Positions 15,743 through 25,800 of a DNA stretch of 64,000 nucleotides are shown piece by piece. This DNA is from Hungatella_A sp034142505 (lineage in GTDB: Bacteria; Bacillota; Clostridia; Lachnospirales; Lachnospiraceae). Under the pieces are notes generated by a model. That model ran no database searches. It had not been told where the DNA came from and worked only from the letters and a program-made list of their open reading frames with translations. A program made the translations under genes and the position numbers. The stretch's first letter is position 1; every line of letters starts with the position of its first letter. The stretch spans positions 3,569 through 67,568 of the forward strand of contig JAWZDV010000087.1 in assembly GCA_034142505.1 (NCBI GenBank), written 5' to 3'.

Positions 15743-15856
15743 CGGATGATCTGGAATAGACCGTGCAAGCTCGCTTGCTAAGGGCTGTTTCAAATCATCC
15801 GTATAGGGTGGAACACCCGGAGCTTCTTGGTTTCAACGCTTTTCGGAACCAAGAAG
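15743..15856. repeat. Cluster of nested palindromes downstream of folC
   Basis: Four inverted repeats fall within 115 bp. CGGATGAT at 15743-15750 pairs with ATCATCCG at 15794-15801. GCAAGC/GCTTGC lies inside it at 15765-15778. GGGTG/CACCC is at 15806-15818. CTTCTTGGTT at 15823-15832 pairs with AACCAAGAAG at 15847-15856, overlapping the folC stop. None has a clear T tail on the minus strand. It may be a structured 3' end or a small repeated palindromic element. Confidence 0.55.
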
Positions 15857-17164
15857 ATGCGCAGCTGAATGACTCAATATCTGCTTGATCTCTCCGATCA
15901 GATAGAGAGAGCCGACACAGAATACGTAATCGTCGTTTTTCACGGTCAGCACATGGGTAAACGCGTCCTCCGCCGTGGCGAACGTCTCCACCGGACAGTC
16001 CGTCAGCTTCCGGAATTCCTCCGCCAGCACCTCCGGGTCCATCCCCCGCTCCGTTTTCAGCTTCGCGATGGAAACGCTGGCCAACTCCACCTTTTCACTC
16101 AGGCGGTCAATCATCCGCCCGTACTCCTTGTCCGACACCGCCGCAAACAGCAGATGGACCTTCTTCCCCGTCTCCTGCTCCAGCATGAAAATCGTCTGCA
16201 CCAGGGCGTCGATTCCACCGGCGTTATGGGCGCCGTCCAGATAAATCCCCGGCAGCACCTGCTCCATCCGTCCCGGCCAGTAGCTGCGGCGGATACCCAC
16301 CATGATATCACCGGACGCCAGGTAGCAGGGCACACATTTGCGCAGAATACCCACCGCCTGAATCGCCACCACCACGTTCATCAGCTGATAATCCGCGATG
16401 GAGGGCACGTCTAACACCAGCTGGCCGCCATCGGAATTGCGGACGGACATCCTGGTAAATTCCTCTCCCCGCTCCATAACGGAATAATCCTTTCTCGATA
16501 CGGGGTAAACCCGGCAGCCCAGTTCCTTCGCCCTTCTCAAAATCACGGCGGAAACCTCCGGGTAGTTATCGTCATAGATCACCGGGGCCCCCGGCTTCAT
16601 GATGCCGGCCTTCTCCCAGGCGATCTCCTCGATGGTATTGCCGAGATATTCCATATGGTCCATGCTCACCGAGGTGATAATCACCGCCACCGGATGGTGG
16701 ATCACATTGGTCACATCCAGCCTTCCTCCCAGTCCGGTTTCCAGAATCACAAAGTCCGGCCGCAGGGAAGCATTGATCACCATGGACATATAAAACAGAA
16801 ATTCAAAATAGGTGGGAGGTGCAAACCCTCTCTGCCCCATGGTCTCGGAAAGCTTCTTCACTTTATGAAAGGCGCTCTCATACTCCTTGACGCCCACCAA
16901 CTCCCCGTTAAATAAAAAGCGCTCTCTCGTCTCTTCCAAGTGGGGCGATACGAACGTCCCGACCGTATATCCCGCCTCCGACAACACGGACGTCAGAAAC
17001 GCGCACACAGACCCCTTCCCGTTGGTACCAGCCACATGGATGATCTTCATTCCATCATCCGGGTTCCCCAGTTCCTTCATGTATGCACGGATGTCTGTCA
17101 GAGAATTCTTCTTTGCCGCCCACAGAGGTATCTGCTCCAAGTATTCTTCCACAATGCTCATCAT
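15833..17164 (-). CDS. folC: Folylpolyglutamate synthase / dihydrofolate synthase
   Basis: A 443-residue Mur-ligase-family protein from MMSIVEEYLEQIPLW; the start at 17162-17164 has GGAAGGAG 7 bases upstream. The P-loop is HVAGTNGKGSVCAFLTSVL (about residues 43-61). FVSPHLEETRERF, ILETGLGGRLDVTNVI (Mg/ATP site) and YLDGAHNAGGIDAL in the C-terminal domain are diagnostic. It adds glutamate residues to folates, keeping them in the cell. The valS gene lies upstream with 221 bp between, so folC may have its own promoter. The 3' end overlaps a palindrome. Confidence 0.93.
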   Translation of the reverse strand: MMSIVEEYLEQIPLWAAKKNSLTDIRAYMKELGNPDDGMKIIHVAGTNGKGSVCAFLTSVLSEAGYTVGTFVSPHLEETRERFLFNGELVGVKEYESAFHKVKKLSETMGQRGFAPPTYFEFLFYMSMVINASLRPDFVILETGLGGRLDVTNVIHHPVAVIITSVSMDHMEYLGNTIEEIAWEKAGIMKPGAPVIYDDNYPEVSAVILRRAKELGCRVYPVSRKDYSVMERGEEFTRMSVRNSDGGQLVLDVPSIADYQLMNVVVAIQAVGILRKCVPCYLASGDIMVGIRRSYWPGRMEQVLPGIYLDGAHNAGGIDALVQTIFMLEQETGKKVHLLFAAVSDKEYGRMIDRLSEKVELASVSIAKLKTERGMDPEVLAEEFRKLTDCPVETFATAEDAFTHVLTVKNDDYVFCVGSLYLIGEIKQILSHSAAHLLGSEKR

Positions 17165-17346
17165 ACGCCCACTCCTTCCTATGGAGATGCTTATCATAAG
17201 TGTCCTTATCTCATTAATTATAATATATGTGACGTATTATGCAACCTGTTTCTTTCGCAAATATTGACGGAATTCTACTTTTTTATGCGGCGCTTACCGA
17301 AATATCGCCGGAATATCGCCTGAATATCCCCCAATCATGACCGCGA

Positions 17347-17376
17347 AAGGCAGAGGAAAATCTCTTTCCTCTGCCT
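17347..17376 (-). terminator. Hairpin after valS, probable terminator
   Basis: A perfect AAGGCAGAGGAAA/TTTCCTCTGCCTT stem with a 4-5 base loop starts 9 bp after the valS stop. The tail is TTTCG, not a long T run, so termination is likely but not certain. Confidence 0.6.
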
Positions 17377-17385
17377 TGCCGGCGG

Positions 17386-20025
17386 TTATCTCAACTGGCT
17401 TAACCGTGTCTTTACCTGCTCCATCATCTGGGCATATTTTTCCCGTTTCTCCCGTTCTTCCTGAATCTTGGCTTCCGGCGCCTTGCTGACGAAACGCTCG
17501 TTGGCCAGCATGCCGTCCACCCGGGCCAGTTCCTTGGAGAGACGCTCTTCTTCTTTGGTCAGACGCTCGATCTCCTTGCTCAAATCCACCAGTTCCGCAA
17601 ACGGCATGTAGATAGCCGCCTGTGGGATCACGGCCGACACGGCGTCATCGGCGATTCCGGTCTTGTCGGACTGTAAAACCACCTCGCTGGCATAGCCCAA
17701 CGTAGCGAAGAATACCCGGCTGTGCTCGAAGATCTCCAGCAGTTTCGCATTTTCCGATACCACATAAACCTTGGCCTTCTTGCTGGGCGGCACGTTCATG
17801 GAGGTGCGGACATTGCGGATGCCTCTCACGGCTTCTTTGATGGTCTCCACCGCCTGCTCCTCCTCCTTAAAGTTCCACTCGCCGCGATACTCCGGCCAGG
17901 ACGAAATCATGATAGATTCCTCCTCATCCTGGAGATTGCAGAAAATCTCCTCGGTGATAAATGGGATATAAGGGTGTAACAGCTTTAAGGACTGGATCAG
18001 CACGGTCTTCAAGGTCCAGATAGCCGCCGCCTTACTGGTATCTTCCTCCGCCCAGAGTCTCGGCTTCACCATCTCGATATACCAGTCGCAGAATTCCTCC
18101 CACACAAAATCATATACCTTTTGAAGCGCGATCCCCAGCTCGTATTTATCTAAGTTCTCCGTCACATCCTTTGCCAGCGTGTTGGCCTTGGATAATATCC
18201 AGCGGTCCGCCATGGTCAGGTCATCTAATGAAACGTCCGCATCCGGCGCTTTCTCGATATTCATCATGATGAAACGGGATGCGTTCCATACCTTATTGGC
18301 AAAGTTCCGGCTTGCCTCCACGCGCTCCCAGTAGAACCGCATATCGTTGCCCGGAGCGTTGCCGGTGATCAGCGTCATTCGCAGGGCATCGGCGCCGTAC
18401 TTGTCGATCACCTCCAGCGGATCGATGCCATTTCCCAGGGACTTGCTCATCTTGCGTCCCTCCGAGTCCCGCACAAGGCCGTGGATCAGCACGGTGTGGA
18501 ACGGCGTTTTCCCCGTCTGCTCGATGCCGGAGAATACCATACGGATGACCCAGAAGAAAATGATATCATACCCGGTTACCAGCACATCCGTCGGGTAGAA
18601 ATACTCCAGATCCTTCGTCTGCTTCGGCCAGCCCAGCGTGGAGAATGGCCACAGCGCGGAAGAAAACCAGGTATCCAGCGTGTCCTCATCCTGATGGAAA
18701 TGCTTCCCGCCGCACTTGGGACATGTTCCCGGCAGTTCTCTGGCAACCACAATCTCACCGCAGTCGTCGCAGTAGTAAGCCGGAATCCGGTGCCCCCACC
18801 AGAGCTGTCTGGAGATACACCAGTCGCGGATATTCTCCAGCCAATGGAGGTAGGTCTTTCCGAAGCTTTCCGAAACGAATTTCAGTTCGCCTGTCTTCAA
18901 TGCCTCGATGGCCGGTTTTGCCATCTCCTCCATCTTCACGAACCATTGCTGCTTGATCATCGGCTCCACGGTAGTCTTGCAGCGGTCGTGGGTTCCTACG
19001 TTATGGGAGTGGGGAACGACCTTCACTAACAGCCCCTGCTCCTTCAAATCCTCCACCATGGCTTTTCTGGCTTCGTAGCGCTCCATGCCGTCGTACTTGC
19101 TGCCCGGCAGGTTGATGGTGGCGTCATCGTGCATGATGTTGATCTCCGCCAGATTGTGGCGTTTGCCCACCTCAAAATCGTTGGGGTCATGGGCCGGGGT
19201 GATCTTCACGCAGCCGGTTCCAAACTCTTGATCTACATAGGGGTCAGCCACCACCGGAATCTCCCGGTCGGTTAACGGCAGCTTTAACATTTTCCCAATC
19301 AGATCTTGGTAGCGCTCGTCATCCGGGTTCACCGCCACAGCGGTATCGCCAAGCAGAGTCTCCGGCCTTGTGGTGGCAATCTCCACGAACCGCCCCTCTT
19401 CTCCCACGATGGGGTAATTGATATGCCAGAAGAAGCCGTCCTGCTCCTGGTGCTCCACCTCGGCGTCGGAGATGGATGTCTGGCACACCGGACACCAGTT
19501 GATGATTCTGGAGCCTTTGTATATATATCCTTTTTCATACAGCTTGATAAATACTTCCAGTACCGCGTCGGAACATCCCTCGTCCATGGTAAAACGCTCC
19601 CGCTCCCAGTCCGCGGAGGAGCCCATCTTGTGAAGCTGGTTGATAATCCGGCCGCTGTACTCCTTCTTCCAGTCCCAGCATTTCTCCAAAAAGCCGTCTC
19701 TTCCCAGCGTCTCCTTGTCCAGCCCCTGTGCCTTCAGGCTCTCGATCACCTTGACCTCCGTGGCGATGGCCGCATGGTCCGTTCCCGGCTGCCACAGCGC
19801 CTCAAAGCCCTGCATCCGTTTGAAACGGGTCAGGATATCCTGCATGGTGTTGTCCAGCGCGTGTCCCATGTGCAGCTGGCCGGTGATATTTGGCGGCGGC
19901 ATCACAATGGTAAACGGTTTCTTGTCCGGGTTCGGCTCCGCATGAAAATAATGGTTGTTCAGCCATTTCTGATACAGCTTCTCCTCAATTTCCGACGGGT
20001 TATAATTCTTCTCCAACTCTTTCAT
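17386..20025 (-). CDS. valS: Valyl-tRNA synthetase
   Basis: An 879-residue class Ia synthetase of standard length. The HIGH motif appears as PPPNITGQLHMGHALDN (about residues 43-59) and the KMSKS motif as GRKMSKSLGNG. The CP1 editing domain contains TTRPETLLGDTAVAVNP, and the Rossmann core has TDVLVTGYDIIFFW. The C terminus ends in a coiled-coil arm (LVDLSKEIERLTKEEERL), usual for ValRS. It charges tRNA-Val. A T-box with a GUA specifier lies at the head of the transcript, before a short DUF6472-like gene. Confidence 0.97.
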   Translation of the reverse strand: MKELEKNYNPSEIEEKLYQKWLNNHYFHAEPNPDKKPFTIVMPPPNITGQLHMGHALDNTMQDILTRFKRMQGFEALWQPGTDHAAIATEVKVIESLKAQGLDKETLGRDGFLEKCWDWKKEYSGRIINQLHKMGSSADWERERFTMDEGCSDAVLEVFIKLYEKGYIYKGSRIINWCPVCQTSISDAEVEHQEQDGFFWHINYPIVGEEGRFVEIATTRPETLLGDTAVAVNPDDERYQDLIGKMLKLPLTDREIPVVADPYVDQEFGTGCVKITPAHDPNDFEVGKRHNLAEINIMHDDATINLPGSKYDGMERYEARKAMVEDLKEQGLLVKVVPHSHNVGTHDRCKTTVEPMIKQQWFVKMEEMAKPAIEALKTGELKFVSESFGKTYLHWLENIRDWCISRQLWWGHRIPAYYCDDCGEIVVARELPGTCPKCGGKHFHQDEDTLDTWFSSALWPFSTLGWPKQTKDLEYFYPTDVLVTGYDIIFFWVIRMVFSGIEQTGKTPFHTVLIHGLVRDSEGRKMSKSLGNGIDPLEVIDKYGADALRMTLITGNAPGNDMRFYWERVEASRNFANKVWNASRFIMMNIEKAPDADVSLDDLTMADRWILSKANTLAKDVTENLDKYELGIALQKVYDFVWEEFCDWYIEMVKPRLWAEEDTSKAAAIWTLKTVLIQSLKLLHPYIPFITEEIFCNLQDEEESIMISSWPEYRGEWNFKEEEQAVETIKEAVRGIRNVRTSMNVPPSKKAKVYVVSENAKLLEIFEHSRVFFATLGYASEVVLQSDKTGIADDAVSAVIPQAAIYMPFAELVDLSKEIERLTKEEERLSKELARVDGMLANERFVSKAPEAKIQEEREKREKYAQMMEQVKTRLSQLR

Positions 20026-20090
20026 CTGTTTCCTAATCTCCTCTTCTTATTGATTCCATGGTCGCCCACGGTGGCTTCTCTACCTCTCTC

Positions 20091-20285
20091 CTACATCTGT
20101 TTGCGCACAATGCGGTACTCATCGTCTGGCTGGTAATAAGGGCACTGGAACCTCTGGCTTCCTAAAAATCCCGCCATCTCATCCTCATCCAAGTCCGCCT
20201 CGCACACGTAGTAACCATACTCCTCATCGTAAGAGTAATTGCCGCAAGATTCACAGCTGGTTTGGGGTTGTTTTTTATTTAACAC
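20091..20285 (-). CDS. Small cysteine-containing protein (DUF6472-like)
   Basis: A 64-residue protein from a GTG at 20283-20285 behind GAAGGTG: VLNKKQPQTSCESCGNYS, then DEEYGYYVCEADLDEDEM, FQCPYYQPDDEYRIVRKQM. It has a CxxC plus two more cysteines, arranged like a small zinc-binding protein. The pattern is familiar from short Lachnospiraceae proteins annotated DUF6472. The longer open frame upstream is rejected because it would translate a hairpin-rich leader. It sits between the T-box and valS, so it should rise when charged tRNA-Val falls. Confidence 0.7.
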   Translation of the reverse strand: MLNKKQPQTSCESCGNYSYDEEYGYYVCEADLDEDEMAGFLGSQRFQCPYYQPDDEYRIVRKQM

Positions 20286-20327
20286 ATCTGCACCTTCTTT
20301 CTGGCCGGAACCTGTCACTAGCATAAA

Positions 20328-20415
20328 GAGTCCGGCTTGCCGGACTCCCGCGCCGGAACGCGGTCGCTTCAGCGACCATATTTCCTTTGCGCGGAGTGCG
20401 CATCCCCCGGAGGGT
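20328..20415. repeat. GC-rich palindrome cluster in the valS leader
   Basis: Between the T-box terminator and the DUF6472-like gene lie several tight hairpins. A 9-bp perfect stem with a TT loop is at 20328-20347 (GAGTCCGGC arm). CGCG/CGCG with a CCGGAA loop is near 20349-20362, GGTCGCT/AGCGACC is at 20362-20377, and TGCGC/GCGCA-type pairing lies around 20389-20402. None looks like a terminator. The density is unlike other spacers in the window, apart from 15743-15856. Confidence 0.5.
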
Positions 20416-20444
20416 TTTTGATTCATAGGACGAACTTTCCTATG

Positions 20445-20700
20445 AAAAAAAGCCCCTTACATGCCAAGCATGCAAAGGGCGTATTCAACGCGGTACCACC
20501 TTTGGTTATACGGAAATTCATCATGACACATGGTATCCCCGTACATCTCATAAGTCCGTTAACGCCGACCAAGCGTGGATGACTACTGACCGTTCACCAT
20601 CCCGGTTCCAAAGCTACCTTCCATCGCCACTTCCTGAAACTGCCTCTCAGCCGGTGAGCAGCTCTCTCTGACAGGGTTTCCGATGTACTCCTCTTCTTCC
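20445..20700 (-). ncRNA. T-box riboswitch (valine, GUA specifier) of the valS operon
   Basis: On the minus strand the conserved T-box sequence AGGTGGTACCGCG is at 20489-20501. It is followed by a terminator (stem 20452-20480, arms around GCATGC, then seven T at 20445-20451), which competes with the antiterminator containing the T-box. Stem I lies roughly at 20590-20700. The specifier is read as GTA at 20615-20617, in the usual context before GCTTTGGAAC, and so codes for valine, in agreement with valS downstream. Uncharged tRNA-Val should allow read-through. Confidence 0.9.
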
Positions 20701-20771
20701 TAACCTTTTGTATTCTATATTTTAATATGATAATCGGTCGCCGGAGGTTTGTCAAGCACGGATTTGCCTTC

Positions 20772-21584
20772 CTAGGCCATACTCCGGTACTCCTGCTTCC
20801 ACTCCTTCACCATCGCAGCCGCCCCCTCCATCCGTCTGATGGAATCCTTACCAAACAGCTCCCTCAGTTTTTCGAGTTCCTCGGTGTGCTCCGCCAGTTC
20901 CCTGGCGTTCTCGAACTTCTCGGCCCATGCGGCTTCCTCTTCCTCTGAGATCAGCAGCAGATACTTCTCATGGATTTTGATGCCGGGGTCCAGCTTTGTC
21001 AGATGGAAGATCTTCTCCACCACACTCTGGTCCTTCAAAAATTCATAAGCCTGTTCCAGCGCCTCCAAGGCCAGGTCGAAACGAAAGACTCTGGCGTAGG
21101 CCGCTCCCAGATTATACCACACATGTCCAATAAATTCCTCGTTAATCTTACCTTCCTTCTCCACATTCAAAATATCCTGATAAATATTGATGGCCTTGCC
21201 ATACTGCTTCAGACCGAACAAATAGTCCGCCTTCTCCTTGGCAAATTCCGACGGCGGCAGTTTTCTAAGCGCGGCAATCGTCTGGCGGAACCGGTTAATC
21301 TCCGCCAGGCTGTAATAATCGCACTCCTGCAAAAGCATCGTCAGCGCCTCGTCCGGATTCTCCCCGCTGCGAAGCAGACGTTCCAGCTTCAGGGCCGTAA
21401 AGCCCAGATCCAGTTCATTTCTCAGGAAATCCAGCAGGGCGGAGTCGATAAACCCGTCCAGCCCTAAAAGCGGATGATGGTAAATCACATAGCAGAGTTC
21501 CTGGGAGGAATAGATATGAAGTCCCAGGCTCTCGATATAAAAGGGTTCTTTCACCCGCTCCTGTCTGCAAAGCAATAAACTCAT
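20772..21584 (-). CDS. TPR-like protein of the pseudo-Hsp70 operon
   Basis: A 270-residue soluble protein of unknown role. The N-terminal 100 residues (LLLCRQERVKEPFYIESLGLHIYSSQELCYVIYHH and on) are unassigned. The middle has TPR-like helices (EKADYLFGLKQYGKAINIYQDIL, IGHVWYNLGAAYARVFRFDLALEALEQAYEFL). The C terminus is charged and helical (AEKFENARELAEHTEELEKLRELFG). Its ATG overlaps the Hsp70-like gene stop by 4 bp, so it is translationally coupled as the third gene of the operon that starts at 26467. Confidence 0.75.
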   Translation of the reverse strand: MSLLLCRQERVKEPFYIESLGLHIYSSQELCYVIYHHPLLGLDGFIDSALLDFLRNELDLGFTALKLERLLRSGENPDEALTMLLQECDYYSLAEINRFRQTIAALRKLPPSEFAKEKADYLFGLKQYGKAINIYQDILNVEKEGKINEEFIGHVWYNLGAAYARVFRFDLALEALEQAYEFLKDQSVVEKIFHLTKLDPGIKIHEKYLLLISEEEEAAWAEKFENARELAEHTEELEKLRELFGKDSIRRMEGAAAMVKEWKQEYRSMA

Positions 21585-22804
21585 AGCAAAACCTCTTCTC
21601 TAATCACTACGTCCGTAGCCGGAAACAACTCTCCAAACCCTTTGTCCCTCACCACAATTACCATCGTCTTCTCATCGAGAAATCCAATACTCACCGAAAC
21701 CCGCAGCGTCTTATCCCCTCTCTCGGGAAATCCATCCAGGCTCAATTTCAATATCTTTTTCTTCTTCGGGTCCATAGGAGTTACCAGAAATTCAATATCC
21801 CTCTGGTTCTCCACAATGAAATCCACCGTGGTCTTCGCCTCATACCAGCTGTCCCCCGCGGCCGCCAGCACCAGCTGGCTCTCCTGCTCCCGGTGAACGG
21901 CTTTTACGGACACCGTCGCATTCAGCCTGCCGTCGCAGATAAAGACAAACGGGTAGGAGGTCTTCTCCCTGACACAGTCCGACGCCCGGTAGCAGGCGCC
22001 TTTCGAAAACAGGGTGGAGTCCACAAAAACCTTTCTCCTGGTACACACCATTTTCATAAAGTCCGCGGCCCAGTCCTGGCTCTCAAACCCTTTTCCCGTA
22101 AGGAAAATGGAGGAAAACAGCTTCTTCTGCATCAGCCGCTCCCCACAGGCCAGCAGGATCTTGTCCGCCAGACGCATGCCGGAAGCCGTCTTCAGAATAT
22201 CCAGGTTAAACCCTTCCTCCAGCCGTTCCCGCTCCGCCACCACCGTGGTCTGCCGCAGTCCCCGCTGGACCTTCATCTCGTAGTAACAGAAGCTCTCCTC
22301 CGTCAAATCGAACATGCCCACCTGGTTGTTCCAGACCTCCCGCTTCTGGCTCAGCACATAGTAGGCAAATGCCTCCGTGTGGCTGATCACATGAACGTGT
22401 TCCCTGGGCACTCCCAAATAATCGCCGCAGTACATCAGGATGTCCATCACCCTGGCATCCACCTTTGGCAGCGTGATGCAGAGTTCCAGAATCCGCTCTT
22501 CCCACAACGCCTCCTTGGCCTCCTCCAGCGCCTTCTCCAAAAAACGCTGCAGCAGTTCCAGGCTCTCATATCTGGTGCCGCCGATGGTGGATACGCCGTC
22601 CTTCTTCACAAACGTGAGCAGCTTATCCACGATCACCCCCTCGCCCTCCAGGGCCAGGCGGTACGCCTCCTCGCCGATGTACCAGTCGTCCGATTCCTTT
22701 TTTTTGCAGATTATGGTCGGATAGGTCCAGGCTTCTTCCTGCCCACCGCAAGTAATCTGGGTGTAGGAATCACACAAATCCAGTCCGATTATCAGTCCAT
22801 CCAT
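21581..22804 (-). CDS. Hsp70/actin-fold protein with degenerate nucleotide loops (DUF5716-like)
   Basis: A 407-residue protein from MDGLIIGLDLCDSYTQI; the start at 22802-22804 has AAGGGGA upstream. The layout mirrors Hsp70. LDLCDSYTQI stands where phosphate loop 1 would be, and YIGEEAYRLALEG resembles the VGEEA strand. LELCITLPKVDARVM and HTEAFAYYVLSQ resemble ITVPA and EPTAAALAY. FDLTEESFCYYEM replaces the FDLGGGTFD loop 2, and SIFLTGKGFE plus FSKGACYRA resemble the C-terminal VGGS and GAA blocks. Key glycines of both phosphate loops are lost, so ATPase activity is doubtful. It is coupled to the downstream TPR gene and preceded by the 1189-residue gene. I believe this trio is common in Lachnospiraceae, but no function is known to me. 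Confidence 0.7.
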   Translation of the reverse strand: MDGLIIGLDLCDSYTQITCGGQEEAWTYPTIICKKKESDDWYIGEEAYRLALEGEGVIVDKLLTFVKKDGVSTIGGTRYESLELLQRFLEKALEEAKEALWEERILELCITLPKVDARVMDILMYCGDYLGVPREHVHVISHTEAFAYYVLSQKREVWNNQVGMFDLTEESFCYYEMKVQRGLRQTTVVAERERLEEGFNLDILKTASGMRLADKILLACGERLMQKKLFSSIFLTGKGFESQDWAADFMKMVCTRRKVFVDSTLFSKGACYRASDCVREKTSYPFVFICDGRLNATVSVKAVHREQESQLVLAAAGDSWYEAKTTVDFIVENQRDIEFLVTPMDPKKKKILKLSLDGFPERGDKTLRVSVSIGFLDEKTMVIVVRDKGFGELFPATDVVIREEVLL

Positions 22805-22897
22805 GTCTAGTCCCCTTCGTCTCATCGACCGTCTTGCCATGCCATCATAGCCGGCTTTCCCCCTCGCCAGCAAAAAGCCTCATCCGGCTTTTTGCAG

Positions 22898-25800
22898 CTA
22901 CATCAGTTCGAACAGCGCTTCCACGGCCGCAGTCTTTGTCAAGTAATCCTGCATATGTTTCTTCAGGCTGTCTTCTTCCCGAAGCTTCAAACACAGTGTC
23001 ATCTCATTCAAACAGGCAAACCGGCTGCCCTCTCTCTGGAATTCCTTCACATCGCAGGCGACCTCGCCTTCCTCCATGAGAACCGGTTCCCCGTCGTTTT
23101 GTTCGTACACCCGGTATTCCAGCTTCTCCCCCTCAAACAACACCTTCTGTCTGATGAAAACGCCCTGATACATCCGTTTCATCTCATCGGCGTGGAATTC
23201 CTCCTCATCCGGCAGAATCCGGATCTGCAAACTGACACCGGAGTCCTTCTTTCCCATATACTGGATCATGGCCTTGTTGAGCACCCATTCCGGTATCCTC
23301 ACATGGACCGCCAGCTTCTTGAAATACGGGAATACCAGCCCTGCCTCCAGCAGAATATCCACCATCTCCTGACAGAGTTTTGTCTGCTCCACATCCAGTT
23401 CCGTCAGCCCGGAATAATACTTCGTCAGCGCCAGCAGATAGACCGTGGACAGCTTCACCTTGTCCGAAGCGCCGTTGATCATCCCCTCCAGATAAGCAAA
23501 CACCAGTTTGTCCGCCGGTTCTCCCCGAAGAAAATACTCGTAGCTCTTCACGGTAAAATAAGCCTTAACGATGCTCTCGCTGGTCTTTTTCTTCTCCAGA
23601 TACAGAGTGAAAACCTTGTCCATCTTCCCGGTGCAGTCCGCAAACATCATCTGGGCCAGCAGGCGTTCCTCCATGTCATAGGTTTCCACATGCTCCTTGG
23701 CCCCCTGCATTAGCACCCGGTACATCTGCTCACAGGTTCCGTTAAAATATTCACACAAATAATCAAGTATCACGCTGTCGCCCATGCCCATCTCAAACAC
23801 CTGATAGGCCAGCTTTAAGAGCAGATCGTCCTGGTCAAACAATTTCTCCAGGATCATCCGCGTACACAGCTTCAGCAGCCGCTTGGAGCTGATGCCCTCA
23901 TAACCGTACTCCCGGATGATCTCATAGGCTTCCCGGAAATAATTCTGGCCGATCAGCGCCTCACAGATGCTGGATCTCTGGTCCTTGTTCAGGGTATCCC
24001 TGTCAATCGTCAGCAGATACCGGCTGTCCATGCCCGCCAGCATCCCATCTTCCTTGATACTGTCGCCGTAATACTCGATGATTTTGGCAATCAGCTCTTT
24101 CTTGTAAAGCGGGTGCAGCTTTAACTCCGCCAACGCTTTCTCGATCAAAAGCACGTCCTCGTCCGAAAGCACGCTCTTCCCCGCCGCCTCCCGGCAGGCC
24201 TTTAACAGCAGCATCGGATGCTCCGGATACACCTCAAAGCACCTCTCCTCCAGCTCCGGCTTCTCCATCACCCGGGACTTCACATACCGCACATCCATAA
24301 ACCGGTTGCCGTAGGCATCCTGAAGCAGAATCTGGCTGTGCTCCGTAAACAGCGGCGCATAGGCAATCCCGTCATTTAACGGGTAAATCCCCTCTTCCAG
24401 CAACTCCTCATAACAGACCACCACATACTTCATCTCTTTGTTGCGGCAGCTGATCCGGTAAGACCGCAGAATCCCCGGCAGCACCCTGGCCACCGGCAGA
24501 TCGATCATATCTTTGTAGATCATCCTGTCATAGATCACCGCCAGACGGCTGTTGATCCTGGCCTCGAAAATCTGTTCCGTGGCATAAGCCCCGATCTTGC
24601 GCTCGTAATCTTGATACAAGGGCTCGTCCGGCTTCATAAAGGTAATAATGTTCCGGTACAGTACAGATTTACTGTGCCGGTCAAGCTCATGGTCATAGGA
24701 AAAATATAGCAGTACCTCCCGCGGAATGATCCGGTCATAATCATCCGGCAGTGAGTATAGAAAATACTCATACAGTCTCGTCAGGCTGAGCCCCTTCTTT
24801 AACGCCCGCTCATACCAGATAAAATCGGAAGCGCTCCTCCTGTCTCCCCGGATCATCATCCCGCAGATCGCCTCCAGCAGTTCCACCCTTGGAGCTTCTT
24901 CATAGAGCATGCCAAGCATCTGGCAGCACAGGCGGTTGAAGTTTTTGGACGCCGACGCCAGTCTGGCCGCACGGACCGCCAGCTCCTCCACCACCAGCTT
25001 TCTCCTGGCCCCGAGAAATAGAGCCTGAATCTCAAAGCTGCCAAGACCGTACAGCAGCTCCGGCATCTCATTTAACAATTCCACTGCCTGAAGATATAAA
25101 AACGGACTGTGGCACCCCTTCATAAACAGGGTTTTCATAGTCAGGAGCATGTCTCCCGCATTGTCCTTCACCGTGGGGTCCAAGTGGGTCAGCAGATAAA
25201 ACTGGAGGTACTCTTCCACGCCCTCGTCCATAAATTTATGCAGCAGGCGCAGAAATGACGCCTTATCGGCCGCATCCGAACCCGACTTGATGGTTAAATA
25301 CTGCAGGATACAGTACAAATCCGGCCGGTTCTGCCGGTTCTCCAAAATACCGGCTCTCCTCTCATCCAGAATCTGAATCGCCCGGTCCTTCCGGTTTGAC
25401 AAAAGATAGGCCTCCGCCATGAGAAGCTGCTGCATATCATCCGGCTCACACACCAGCCCAATCTGGTCCAATTCCTCCAGCATCTGGTTGAGCAGCAGGG
25501 CCGGTTCATAGGTGTGGCATTCATAATCCAGCCGCAGGCCCAGATAACGCCCAAACCGTTCATTGGTCAGTCTCCGCCCCAGGCCGCTTTTCTCCCGTCC
25601 CATATCCACCTGAATGGGAACCGTCATCACATCCACCATAGTTCTCACCGTGATGGTTCCATAATTTCTGCCTCCGTGGAGTCTGGAGGGCGCAATCTGA
25701 AACATCAGCTTACACACATCCCCCTCAAAATCCGCGTCGGTTACATTATTTTTCGAAAGCTGGATAAAATCTCCCACCGCTTTCACCGAGATGGGCAGAA

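Noticed and set aside
15743..15856. Possible tRNA or small structured RNA gene
   Set aside because: The stems do not form a cloverleaf and there is no promoter or terminator pattern.
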